Assembly: GCF_014648495.1 (NCBI RefSeq)
Contig: NZ_BMRF01000016.1
Location: forward strand, 1 to 64,000
Length of the DNA: 64,000 bases
Reading direction: 5' to 3'
Source: Actinomadura cremea
GTDB taxonomy: Bacteria > Actinomycetota > Actinomycetes > Streptosporangiales > Streptosporangiaceae
Shown here piece by piece: positions 55,395-63,967 of the stretch; within the stretch, counting starts at the first letter, position 1; the number at the start of each line of letters is the position of its first letter. The translations under genes and the position numbers were made by a program. The notes beneath the pieces were generated by a model. It had not been told where the DNA came from and ran no database searches. It saw only the letters and a program-made list of their open reading frames with translations.

Positions 55395-56417
55395 ATGGTC
55401 TTCGCCCGCAACCAGTGGTACGTCGCCGCCTACGGGGAGGAGGTCGGCGACGGCCTGCTCGCCCGGACCGTCTGCGGCGAGCCCCTCGTCCTGTACCGGA
55501 CGGGCGCGGGCGAGGCCGTCGCCCTCGCGGACCGCTGCGTGCACCGCCGCTTCCCGCTGTCGGAGAGCAACCGGGACGGCGACCGCATCGTCTGCGGCTA
55601 CCACGGCTTCACCTACGACCCCGACGGGACGTGCGTCGCCGTGCCCGGGCAGGCGCGCGTCCCGCGCACCGCGCGCGTCCCGGCCTACCAGGTCGTCGAG
55701 CAGGACTCCCTCGTCTGGGTGTGGATCGGCGACGGCGGCGCGGGGGACGCCGCCGCGATCCCGCGGGCGCCGTGGCTGGAGTCGCCCGCCTACACGACCG
55801 TCCGCGGCATGGAGCCGCTCGCCGCCCGGTACGAACTGCTCGTCGACAACCTCCTCGACCTGTCCCACGAGACGTACCTGCACGCCGGGTACATCGGGAC
55901 GCCGGAGGTCGCGCAGACGCCGATCACCACCGAGGCCGACGAGGAGGCGGGCGTCGTCCACGTCAGCCGCCGCATGAAGGACGTCGAATGCCCGCCGTTC
56001 TACTCCGAGTCGACCGGCGTCCAGGGGCGCATCGACCGCTGGCAGGACATCGAGTTCCACCCGCCGTGCTTCTACCTCCTGCACAGCCGGATCGCGCCGA
56101 CGGGCGTGGAGCCGGGACCGGACGGCGCCGACCCGGACGCCTTCCACGTCGAGGTCGGCTACGCGATCGTCCCGGAGACCGAGACGACCACGCACGACTT
56201 CTGGTGGGTCGCCCGCGACTTCGCGCTGGACGACGCGACGGTGTCGGCGTTCCTGCACGACAGCAACCGGACGGTCGTCCTGCAGGACGTCGAGGCGCTG
56301 AACAAGCTCGAGAAGGTCGTCGCGAGCGAGCCGGAGGGGCAACGGGAGTTGTCGATCAACATCGACACCGGCGGCCTGGCCGCCCGCCGCATGCTGCGGA
56401 AGCTGACGGCCCGGTGA
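55395..56417 (+). CDS. Rieske oxygenase, VanA-like (aromatic O-demethylase family)
   Basis: The 340-residue protein starts MVFARNQWYVAAYGEEV, as VanA proteins do. The Rieske cluster site is CVHRRFPLSESNRDGDRIVCGYHGF (C-x-H, C-x2-H). The mononuclear iron site is in DNLLDLSHETYLHAG (Asp and two His). VanA with a VanB reductase demethylates vanillate to protocatechuate plus formaldehyde. No reductase gene is present in the window, so an electron partner must be elsewhere or the substrate differs. ATG 55395 is chosen for the GAGGAG site. Confidence 0.88.
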   Translation: MVFARNQWYVAAYGEEVGDGLLARTVCGEPLVLYRTGAGEAVALADRCVHRRFPLSESNRDGDRIVCGYHGFTYDPDGTCVAVPGQARVPRTARVPAYQVVEQDSLVWVWIGDGGAGDAAAIPRAPWLESPAYTTVRGMEPLAARYELLVDNLLDLSHETYLHAGYIGTPEVAQTPITTEADEEAGVVHVSRRMKDVECPPFYSESTGVQGRIDRWQDIEFHPPCFYLLHSRIAPTGVEPGPDGADPDAFHVEVGYAIVPETETTTHDFWWVARDFALDDATVSAFLHDSNRTVVLQDVEALNKLEKVVASEPEGQRELSINIDTGGLAARRMLRKLTAR

Positions 56418-56644
56418 CGGCCGGCGGGCAGGGCGGCACCACGGGCGGCACCACGGGCGGCACGGCGGGCGGCGCGACGGGCGGCACGGCGGCCGGTGCC
56501 GCGCGACGTCCCGCGGCGGGCCGGTTGCGGGTCGAGTGGTCTCCCGGATCGGACCGGCTGACCGGAGTCTGCCACTGCGGCGCCGAGCACCGCGCCGACG
56601 GCCCCGTAGAAGTCTGGACGTGGCTGCTGGCGCACTGCGGCTGA
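56414..56644 (+). CDS. small CHCG protein coupled to the Rieske oxygenase
   Basis: The 76-residue protein starts with a GTG overlapping the oxygenase stop (GTGA). The first 30 residues are a Gly/Thr/Ala repeat (GGTTGG-type units). The rest forms a compact domain: RLRVEWSPGSDRLTGVCHCGAEHRADGPVEVWTWLLAHCG in outline. CHCG plus a late Cys and His could bind a metal or a 2Fe-2S-like partner. Similar small proteins follow VanA-like genes in other actinomycetes, as far as I recall, but no function is assigned. Confidence 0.7.
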   Translation: MTAGGQGGTTGGTTGGTAGGATGGTAAGAARRPAAGRLRVEWSPGSDRLTGVCHCGAEHRADGPVEVWTWLLAHCG

Positions 56645-56716
56645 TCGCGCGGCCCCGGCGTCAGGCGGTGGACCGCCTTCCCCCAACGGGCGCCGCCCTC
56701 GCCGGCGCGGCCGCCC

Positions 56717-56747
56717 TTCAAGGGCAGCTGAGGTTAGGCTAACCTCA
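56717..56747 (+). promoter_or_regulatory. leaderless promoter with IdeR/DmdR iron box
   Basis: The iron box TGAGGTTAGGCTAACCTCA (56729-56747) is a perfect palindrome. TTCAAG (56717-56722), 17 bp and TAACCT (56740-56745) form the promoter; the -10 lies inside the box and ends 6 bases before the GTG, suggesting a leaderless mRNA. Iron-loaded repressor would block the promoter. Confidence 0.85.
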
Positions 56748-56751
56748 ACCT

Positions 56752-57804
56752 GTGCTGTCGTCCGTGCGGAAATCCCCCACCGCCGAACCACCGCCGAAGG
56801 CGGCCGCGCCGCGCCGCGCGAGCCGCTGGGGCGGCCTGGTCCTCCTCGCGGTCGCGCTGCTGCTGACGATCGTCGCCAGCTTCGCCCTCGGGGCCGAGTC
56901 GGTCCCGTTCCGCGAGGTGCTGCCCTCGGTGCTGTCGCCGGACGGGACGCAGCACTCACTGATCGTTCATGAGCTGCGGCTGCCGCGCACGGCCATCGGG
57001 ATCGTGGTGGGGATCGCGCTCGGGCTCGCCGGGGCGGTGATGCAGGCGCTCACCCGCAACCCTCTCGCCGAACCGGGGCTGCTCGGCGTCAACGGCGGCG
57101 CCGCCCTCGCGATCGTCATCGTCATCGGGTTCTTCGACGTGGACGAGGCCCTCGTCTACGTGTGGGCCGCGTTCGCGGGCGCGGCGGGCGCGGCGGCGCT
57201 GGTGTACGCGATCGGGGCGCGCGGGCGCGGCGGCGCCTCGCCCGCCCGGCTGATCCTGGCGGGCGCCGCCGTCAACGCGGTGTTCAGCGCGCTCACCGCG
57301 GGCCTGATGCTGCTCAGCCCGCAGAGCTTCGACGGCTTCCGGTTCTGGCAGGTCGGGTACCTCGCGGGCCGCGACCTCGGCGTCTTCTGGCGCGTGCTGC
57401 CGTTCGTCGTCGCCGGGACGCTCCTGGCGCTGGTGCTCGCCCGCCCGCTCAACGCGCTGGGGCTCGGCGACGACGCGGGGAGGGCGCTCGGCGCGAGCCC
57501 CGGGCAGACGCGGGCGCTCGGCGCGCTCGCGATCGTCCTGCTGTGCGGGGCGGCGACGGCGGCGGCGGGGCCGATCACGTTCCTCGGGCTCGCGGTCCCG
57601 TTCATCGTGCGGGCGATCGTCGGGCCCGACCTGCGGTGGGTGGTGCCGTTCTCGCTGCTGCTGGCGCCCGTCCTGCTGCTGTGGGCGGACATCGCCGGAC
57701 GGGTCGCCACGGCGGGCGAGCTGGAGACGGGCATCGTCACGGCGTTCGTCGGGGCGCCGCTGTTCATCGTGATGGTCCGGCGGGGAAGGACGCGGGAGCT
57801 GTGA
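56752..57804 (+). CDS. FecCD-type siderophore ABC permease, first subunit
   Basis: The 350-residue protein has about nine helices and FecCD signatures: ELRLPRTAIGIVVGIALGLAGAVMQALTRNPLAEPGLLGVNGGAAL in parts, then RALGASPGQTRALGAL and AAAGPITFLGLAVPFIVRAIVG. It imports ferric siderophore through a permease dimer with the next gene. No binding protein or ATPase gene is beside them. GTG 56752 follows an iron-regulated -10 by 6 bases. Confidence 0.92.
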   Translation: MLSSVRKSPTAEPPPKAAAPRRASRWGGLVLLAVALLLTIVASFALGAESVPFREVLPSVLSPDGTQHSLIVHELRLPRTAIGIVVGIALGLAGAVMQALTRNPLAEPGLLGVNGGAALAIVIVIGFFDVDEALVYVWAAFAGAAGAAALVYAIGARGRGGASPARLILAGAAVNAVFSALTAGLMLLSPQSFDGFRFWQVGYLAGRDLGVFWRVLPFVVAGTLLALVLARPLNALGLGDDAGRALGASPGQTRALGALAIVLLCGAATAAAGPITFLGLAVPFIVRAIVGPDLRWVVPFSLLLAPVLLLWADIAGRVATAGELETGIVTAFVGAPLFIVMVRRGRTREL

Positions 57805-58880
57805 GCGCCTCGACCAGGACGCCGGGCGCGGTGACGCCGGGCAGGGCCATGACGAGCCGGGTCGTGCGGGTGGGCGCGGTGTCGGTGCGGTGGGAGCCGC
57901 GCGTCGCCGCGGTGTGCGGGACGCTCACGCTGCTCGCGGTGGGCGCGGCGGTGCTCGTCGTCGGCTCCGGCGACTTCCCCATCTCGCCGCCGGACGTGGT
58001 CCGCGCGCTCGCCGGGCAGGGCGACCGCGCGACCGAGTTCATCGTCCAGACTCTGCGGCTGCCGCGCGCGTTGACCGGGCTGCTGGTCGGCCTGGCGCTC
58101 GGGCTCAGCGGCGCCATCTTCCAGAGCATGTCGCGCAACCCGCTCGGCAGCCCCGACCTCATCGGCTTCACCACCGGCTCCGCGACCGGCGCGCTGCTGC
58201 AGATCCTCGTGTGGGGCGGCGGCGCGGTCGCCATCACGGTCAGCTCGGCCGCCGGGGCGGTGCTGACCGCCCTCGCCGTCTACCTGATCGCCTACCGGCG
58301 CGGCGGCGGGGTGGCCGGCATCCGGCTGGTGCTGGTCGGCGTCGCCGCGGCGGCGATGCTGCAGGCGCTCAACTCGTACCTGATCACGCGGGCGGAGCTG
58401 CGCGAGGCGTACGAGGCCGCGTTCTGGCTGACCGGCAGCCTCCACGGGCGCGACTGGGACCACGCGGTGCCGCTGGCGATCGCGCTCGCCGTGCTCGTCC
58501 CGGCCGGGCTGCTGCTGTCGCGGAGCCTCGGCATGGGGGAGCTGGGCGACGACGCCGCGCTGGCCCTCGGCGTCCGGGTGCAGCGCACCCGGCTGCTGCT
58601 GGTGGTCGTCGGCGTCGGCCTCGTCGCGGCGGCGACGGCCGCGGCCGGGCCCGTCCCGTTCGTCGCGCTGGCCGCGCCGCAGCTCGCCCGCCGGCTGACC
58701 CGCCGCGCCGGGGCGCAGCTGCTCCCGGCCGCGCTGACCGGCGCCGCGCTGCTGGTCTGCAGCGACCTGATCTCCCTGCACCTGCCGGTCGTGATCCCGG
58801 TGGGCGTCGTGACGGGCGTCCTGGGCGGCGTCTACCTGGCGTGGCTGCTGTCGGCGTCGGGCCGCAAGAACGTGGGATGA
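57801..58880 (+). CDS. FecCD-type siderophore ABC permease, second subunit
   Basis: The 359-residue FecCD protein has QTLRLPRALTGLLVGLALGLSGAIFQSMSRNPLGSPDLIGFTTGSA in parts, and ALALGVRVQRTRLLLVV with AAGPVPFVALAAPQLARRLTR. Its GTG overlaps the stop of the first permease (GTGA), so the two are made in equal amounts. It completes the transmembrane part of the ferric-siderophore importer. Confidence 0.92.
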   Translation: MSASTRTPGAVTPGRAMTSRVVRVGAVSVRWEPRVAAVCGTLTLLAVGAAVLVVGSGDFPISPPDVVRALAGQGDRATEFIVQTLRLPRALTGLLVGLALGLSGAIFQSMSRNPLGSPDLIGFTTGSATGALLQILVWGGGAVAITVSSAAGAVLTALAVYLIAYRRGGGVAGIRLVLVGVAAAAMLQALNSYLITRAELREAYEAAFWLTGSLHGRDWDHAVPLAIALAVLVPAGLLLSRSLGMGELGDDAALALGVRVQRTRLLLVVVGVGLVAAATAAAGPVPFVALAAPQLARRLTRRAGAQLLPAALTGAALLVCSDLISLHLPVVIPVGVVTGVLGGVYLAWLLSASGRKNVG

Positions 58881-58913
58881 CGGGCCCGCGCGACCGGCCC
58901 GGACGGGACGGCG

Positions 58914-58954
58914 TTGACGCCCTGATCCTCCTCAATTAGGTTAGCCTTACCTAA
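58914..58954 (+). promoter_or_regulatory. iron-box promoter of the NRPS gene
   Basis: TTGACG (58914-58919), 17 bp, TAGGTT (58937-58942). The -10 lies inside the iron box TTAGGTTAGCCTTACCTAA (58936-58954), which differs from the IdeR consensus at one position. Confidence 0.85.
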
Positions 58955-58970
58955 ATCGGAGGGGAGTTCC

Positions 58971-61900
58971 GTGCTGACCCGGGAAGAGCTGCACACCCTG
59001 CTGGCGGACGTCCTCGGCGAACCCGCCGCGGCCGACGACAATCTCATCGAGCTGGGCATGGACTCGATCCGGCTCATGCAGCTGACCGGCCGGCTGCGCC
59101 GCCGGGGCGTCGAGATCCGCTTCGCCGAACTGGCCGAGCGTCCCACCCTCGGCCAGTGGTGGGACCTGCTCGTCGAACGCGGCCAGGCCGAGGACGAACC
59201 GGTCGTCGACGACCCCGCCGCCCTGGCCCCCCTCGCCCCCGCCGCCCTCGCCCCCGCCGAGATCGAGCCCGCCGACCCGTTCCCGCTCGGCCTGATGCAG
59301 CACGCCTACTGGATCGGCCGCGACTCCGGGCAGGCGCTCGGCTCCGTCGCCGCGCACCTGTACGTCGAGCTGGACGGCCGCGCCGTCGACCCCGGCCGGT
59401 TCGAGGACGCGGTCCGGGCCCTCGCCCGGCGCCACCCGATGCTGCGCGTCGCCGTCCTCGACGACGGGACGCAGCGCATCCTGCCCGAGCGGCCCGAGCC
59501 CGCCGTCACCGTCCACGACCTGCGGACCGCCGCGGACGCCGGCGGCGAGCTCGAGCGCGTCCGGGCGGAGATGTCGCGGCAGCGGCTCCCCATCGAGGAC
59601 GGCCGCGTGTTCGACGCCCGCCTCAGCCTGCTGCCGGACGGCACGGCCCGCCTCCACCTCGACGTCGACATGGTCGCCGCCGACGCGATGAGCTACCGCG
59701 TCATGCTCGCCGACCTCGCCGCGCTGTACGAGGGCGAGACCCTCGCCCCGATCCGCTACGGCTACGCCCGCTACCTCGCCGACGACCCGCGCGCCGAGGC
59801 CCGCGAGCGCGACCGCGAATGGTGGGCCGGCCGCCTCGCCGACCTGCCCGGCCCGCCCGAGCTCCCGGTCGTCCCCGAACCCGGCGACCGCGTCGAGCGC
59901 AGGCACCACTGGCTGGCGCCGCCCGACAAGGAGCGGTTCCTCGCCCGCGCCCACGCCGCCGGCGTCACCCCGGCCATGGCCCTCGCGGCGGTGTTCGCCG
60001 AGGTCATCGGCGCGTGGTCGGCGACGCCGCGGTTCCTGCTGAACCTCCCGCTGTTCCACCGCGAGCCCGTCCACCCCGACGTGGACGCCGTCGTCGGCGA
60101 CTTCACCGGCTCCATCATGCTCGAGGTCGACCTCACCGCCGACCTGACCTTCCTCGAGCGCGCCCGCGCCCTGCAGGCCACCCTGCACACGGCGGGCGCG
60201 CACAGCGACTACTCGGGCCTCGAAGTACTGCGCGACCTGTCCCGCGCACGCGGCGAGCAGGTGCTCGCCCCGGTCGTGTACACGAGCGCCCTCAACCTCG
60301 GCGAGCTGTTCGGCGACGCGGTCCGCGAACGCTTCGGGGAGCCCGCGTGGATCATCTCGCAGGGTCCGCAGGTTCTCCTGGACGCGCAGGTCACCGAGGT
60401 CTCCGGCGGGCTGCTCCTCAACTGGGACGTGCGCGTGCCCGCGTTCCCGGACGGCGTCGCCGAGGCGATGTTCGACGCCTACACGTCCGCGATCGCCCGC
60501 CTGTGCGGGAACGGGCGGGGCACGCCCGGCGGCGGCTGGGACGAACCGCTCGGCATCGGCGCGACGCCCGAGCGGCTGCGCGTCCGGCACCGACTCAACT
60601 CCACCCCGCCGCCGCCCCCGTCGACCCTTGCCCGCGGGTTCTTCGAGCACGCGCGCCGCGCCCCCGGCGCGCCCGCCCTGCACTGGGGCGACGACGGCAC
60701 CCGCACGTACGGCGAACTCGCCGACCGCGCCCTGCGCACCGCCGCCGCCCTGGCCGCCGAGGGCGTCCGCCCCGGCGACCGGGTCTCGATCGAGCTGCCG
60801 AAGGGCCCGGAGCAGGCCGCCGCCGCGCTCGGCGTCCTCGCCGCCGGCGCCGCCTATGTCCCGATCAGCCCGGACCAGCCGCCCGCCCGCCGCGACCGGA
60901 TCCGCGCGACGGCCCGCGTCGCCGCGGCGCTGACCGCGTCCGCACCGGACGGCGGCCGCGCCGTGCCCGCCGGGACGGGGCGCGGGGCGGCCGAGGGCCC
61001 CGCCGTCGTCGGCCCCGACCGGGTCGACGCCGCCGAACCCCTCGCGGAACCGGTCGCGGTGCGGCCGGAGCAGGTCGCGTACGTGCTGTTCACGTCCGGG
61101 TCGACGGGCGAGCCGAAGGGCGTCGAGGTGTCGCACGGCGCCGCGATGAACACCATCGGCGACCTCGTCGAGCGCTACGGCATCGGGCCGGACGACGTCA
61201 CGCTGGGGATCTCGGCGCTGGACTTCGACCTGTCGGTGTTCGACCTGTTCGCCGCGTGGACGGCGGGCGGCGCGGTCGCCGTGCCCCGCGAGGACGAGCG
61301 GCGCGACCCCGCGCGCTGGGGCGGGCTGGCCCGCCGGTGGTCGGTGACGGTGCTGAACTGCGTGCCGTCGGTGCTGGAGATGCTGCTGCGCGCCGGTTCG
61401 CCCGCCGAGCCGTCCGCGCCGTCGCTGCGGCTGGTGCTGCTCGGCGGCGACTGGGTCGGGACGCACCTGCCCGCGCTGCTGCGCGAGACGGCCCCGGACG
61501 CCCGGTTCGTCGCGCTCGGCGGGACGACCGAGACCGCGATCCACTCCACGGTGCAGGAGGTCGCGGGCGACGTCCCGGCCGACTGGACGGCGGTGCCGTA
61601 CGGGGTGCCGCTCGGCGGCGTCGCCTGCCGGGTCGTCGACGAACTCGGCCGCGACCGTCCGGACTGGGCGGCGGGCGAGCTGTGGATCGGCGGCGGGGGA
61701 GTGGCCGACGGGTACGCGGGCGACCCGGAGCGGACGGCCGACCGGTTCGTCACCGTCGACGGCGCTCACGGCGGCGCGCACGCCGGCGCTTCCGACGGCG
61801 CGCACGCCGGTGTCCGCTGGTACCGGACCGGCGACCTCGCCCGCTACCGGCCGGACGGGACGATCGAGTTCCTCGGCCGTCGCGACCACCAGGTGAAGAT

Positions 61901-62531
61901 CCGCGGGTTCCGGATCGAGCTGGGCGAGGTCGAGGCCGCGCTGCGCGGCCACCCGTCCGTCGGGCGGGCCGTGGCGTTCGTGGCCGACGGGCGGCTCGCC
62001 GCCGCGCTCGTCCCGCGGCAGGGATCGGGCGGCGGCCTCGACCGGGACGCGGTCCTCGGCCGCGCCCAGGAGCTGCTGCCGCCGCACATGGTCCCGGAAC
62101 TGCTCGTCGCGCTGGACGCGCTGCCGCTCACCGCCAACGGCAAGGTCGACCGGACCGCGCTCGCCGCGTCCGCCGCCGCCGAGGCGGGCCGGGCGGACGC
62201 GGCGGACGCCGAACCCGAGACCGCCCTGGAGAGGGTGCTGGCCCGGATCGTCGCCGAGGTGCTGGGGAGGGACCGCGTCGGCGCGGACGCCGACTTCTTC
62301 GCCCTCGGCGGCGACTCCGTTCTCGCCACGACGGTCGTCGCGCGGCTCCGCGAGGCCCTGGACACCGGCGCGCTGCCGGTGCGGGTCCTGTTCGCCGAGC
62401 GGACGGTCGCGCGCGTGTGCCGGCGGTTCGCCGAACTGGAGGAGACACCCGGACGTCTGGAGGCGGTCGCCGCGATCTGGCTGGAGGTCGAGGCGCTGTC
62501 CGAGGAGGAGATCGCCGCCCGCCTCGGGTGA
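58971..62531 (+). CDS. siderophore NRPS: carrier - cyclisation - adenylation - PCP
   Basis: The 1186-residue synthetase starts with a carrier domain (LIELGMDSIRLM, Ser32). A cyclisation domain follows (about 103-520; DVDMVAADAM holds the D233-D238 DxxxxD motif), then an adenylation domain (about 540-1060; LFTSGSTGEPKGVEVSH, ALDFDLSVFDLFAA, KIRGFRIELGEVEAA). A C-terminal PCP follows (FFALGGDSVLA, Ser1116). The order matches PchE/HMWP2/MbtB-type modules that condense an aryl acid with Cys or Ser/Thr and form a thiazoline or oxazoline. FDLSVFD, N in VLNCVPSV and the LLGGDW stretch resemble Cys-type pockets. No thioesterase. GGAGGGG precedes GTG 58971. Confidence 0.9.
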   Translation: MLTREELHTLLADVLGEPAAADDNLIELGMDSIRLMQLTGRLRRRGVEIRFAELAERPTLGQWWDLLVERGQAEDEPVVDDPAALAPLAPAALAPAEIEPADPFPLGLMQHAYWIGRDSGQALGSVAAHLYVELDGRAVDPGRFEDAVRALARRHPMLRVAVLDDGTQRILPERPEPAVTVHDLRTAADAGGELERVRAEMSRQRLPIEDGRVFDARLSLLPDGTARLHLDVDMVAADAMSYRVMLADLAALYEGETLAPIRYGYARYLADDPRAEARERDREWWAGRLADLPGPPELPVVPEPGDRVERRHHWLAPPDKERFLARAHAAGVTPAMALAAVFAEVIGAWSATPRFLLNLPLFHREPVHPDVDAVVGDFTGSIMLEVDLTADLTFLERARALQATLHTAGAHSDYSGLEVLRDLSRARGEQVLAPVVYTSALNLGELFGDAVRERFGEPAWIISQGPQVLLDAQVTEVSGGLLLNWDVRVPAFPDGVAEAMFDAYTSAIARLCGNGRGTPGGGWDEPLGIGATPERLRVRHRLNSTPPPPPSTLARGFFEHARRAPGAPALHWGDDGTRTYGELADRALRTAAALAAEGVRPGDRVSIELPKGPEQAAAALGVLAAGAAYVPISPDQPPARRDRIRATARVAAALTASAPDGGRAVPAGTGRGAAEGPAVVGPDRVDAAEPLAEPVAVRPEQVAYVLFTSGSTGEPKGVEVSHGAAMNTIGDLVERYGIGPDDVTLGISALDFDLSVFDLFAAWTAGGAVAVPREDERRDPARWGGLARRWSVTVLNCVPSVLEMLLRAGSPAEPSAPSLRLVLLGGDWVGTHLPALLRETAPDARFVALGGTTETAIHSTVQEVAGDVPADWTAVPYGVPLGGVACRVVDELGRDRPDWAAGELWIGGGGVADGYAGDPERTADRFVTVDGAHGGAHAGASDGAHAGVRWYRTGDLARYRPDGTIEFLGRRDHQVKIRGFRIELGEVEAALRGHPSVGRAVAFVADGRLAAALVPRQGSGGGLDRDAVLGRAQELLPPHMVPELLVALDALPLTANGKVDRTALAASAAAEAGRADAADAEPETALERVLARIVAEVLGRDRVGADADFFALGGDSVLATTVVARLREALDTGALPVRVLFAERTVARVCRRFAELEETPGRLEAVAAIWLEVEALSEEEIAARLG

Positions 62532-62547
62532 CGCGGGCGGTGGGGGA

Positions 62548-63891
62548 TCAGCGGGGCTCGGGCTCGGCGTCCATCGGGGCGCCGGGACCGGGCCCCGTGC
62601 CCGTGCCCGTGCCCGTCCCGTCGTCGTCGGCGGCGTCGGCATCGGCGGCGGACCCGAGCGTCGCCGTGCGCAGTCCCGTGAGGGTGAGCGCGAGCGAGAG
62701 GGCCAGGACGGCGCTGACCGTCCCGTACACGACGATGGCGGCGCCCGGAGCCAGGTAGCGGCCGAGGGCCCCGGCGCCGATCGCCCCGACGGCCTCGCCG
62801 CCGGTCTCCTGCGCCGCCCAGAGCGCGTTGACCCGGCCGAGGTGGGAGGAGGGCGTGTGCGTCTGGATGAGCCCGTACCGCAGGATCTCCTCGATCGACG
62901 CGACGAACCCGTACCCGAACAGGATCGCGACGGCGACCGCGGGATGCCCGGCGAAGCCGAGGCAGGCGAGCGCGACGAACCCCAGGACGGACGCCGTCAG
63001 CAGCGCGAACCCCGGCCGCCTGGACCGTCCCGCCCATCCACTGGTGATCGACGCCAGCACCGCCCCGCACGCGGGCGCCGCGTACAGCAGCCCGACGGTG
63101 GTCGGCCCGCCGCCCAGGGAGTGCTCGGCGAACGCCGGCATCAGCACGGGGATGCCGCCCGCGACCATGAACAGCAGGCCGAGCAGCATCAGGGAGCCGA
63201 CGACGCGGTGGGTGGCGACGAAGTGCAGCCCGGAGCCGATGGCGCGCAGCGGGTTCCGCTCGGCGGCCTCCGCGTCGTCGGGCGGCAGCGCCGGGAGCCG
63301 GGTCAGCAGGGTGACGGTGCCGAGGGTGCCGAGCGCGGCCGCCGCGTAGTTCCAGCCGACGCCGAACGCCGACACCACGACGCCGCCGAGGGCGGGCGAC
63401 AGCATCGAGCCGAGCCGGACGGTCAGCGCGTTCAGCGCGCCCGCCGCGACGAGCTTCTCGGGACGGATGAGCGCGGGCGTCGCGGCGAGCAGCGCCGTGA
63501 CGCTGACGCCCGTCGCGAGGCCGTCCCACGCGGCGAGCACGTAGAGGGCGGCCAGGGACGGGGACGGCAGGAACGCGTTCAGGGTCAGCAGCGCGAACCC
63601 GATCCCGGCGAAGATCCGCGCCCGCACCATCAGCCGCCGCCGGTCGTTGCGGTCGGCGAGCACGCCGCCCCACAGGAATCCGGCCAGCAGCGAGAAGCCC
63701 GTGGTCGAGGCCACCCCGCCGACGTGCACGGTCGAGTCGGTCATGGCGTAGACCTGCACGGGCAGGGCGACCGCGAGCATCCCGATCCCGACGACCGAGA
63801 CGGTGCGGGCGACGAACACGTCGCGGAACGGCCTGCTCTCGCGCAGCGGGCTGACGTCCATGGCCAGACGCTTGGCTTTTTCCCGGAGCAT
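62548..63891 (-). CDS. MFS transporter, EntS-like siderophore exporter
   Basis: The 447-residue protein has 12 helices and the EntS-type layout: FRDVFVARTVSVVGIGMLAVALPVQVYAMT in outline, GFLWGGVLADRNDRRRLM (motif A), and GLIQTHTPSSHLGRVNALWAAQETGGEAVG. It likely exports the siderophore built by the convergent NRPS. The C-terminus carries a short GT/GP repeat encoded by CCGTGC units. Its promoter faces the iron box at 63923. Confidence 0.87.
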   Translation of the reverse strand: MLREKAKRLAMDVSPLRESRPFRDVFVARTVSVVGIGMLAVALPVQVYAMTDSTVHVGGVASTTGFSLLAGFLWGGVLADRNDRRRLMVRARIFAGIGFALLTLNAFLPSPSLAALYVLAAWDGLATGVSVTALLAATPALIRPEKLVAAGALNALTVRLGSMLSPALGGVVVSAFGVGWNYAAAALGTLGTVTLLTRLPALPPDDAEAAERNPLRAIGSGLHFVATHRVVGSLMLLGLLFMVAGGIPVLMPAFAEHSLGGGPTTVGLLYAAPACGAVLASITSGWAGRSRRPGFALLTASVLGFVALACLGFAGHPAVAVAILFGYGFVASIEEILRYGLIQTHTPSSHLGRVNALWAAQETGGEAVGAIGAGALGRYLAPGAAIVVYGTVSAVLALSLALTLTGLRTATLGSAADADAADDDGTGTGTGTGPGPGAPMDAEPEPR

Positions 63892-63922
63892 CGTCGGGGT
63901 TCTCCTCGGGAGGGGGAATAGC

Positions 63923-63941
63923 TAAGGTAAGCCTAGCCTTA
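63923..63941. promoter_or_regulatory. iron box between the exporter gene and the gene at 63968
   Basis: TAAGGTAAGCCTAGCCTTA matches the IdeR consensus TTAGGTTAGSCTAACCTAA at 15 of 19 positions. It lies between two divergent starts and could control both. Confidence 0.75.
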
Positions 63942-63967
63942 GTTGGTCTTGAGAAAGAGGGCTAGTC

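Noticed and set aside
56414-56500. Gly/Thr repeat as a CRISPR or minisatellite locus
   Set aside because: The units are imperfect, in frame and part of a translated N-terminus with an overlapping start.
58947-62642. Uninterrupted minus-strand frame of 1231 codons opposite the NRPS
   Set aside because: It is a mirror frame caused by high GC and strong codon bias. The plus strand has clear NRPS domains; the antisense product is Arg/Val/Gly-rich with no known domain.
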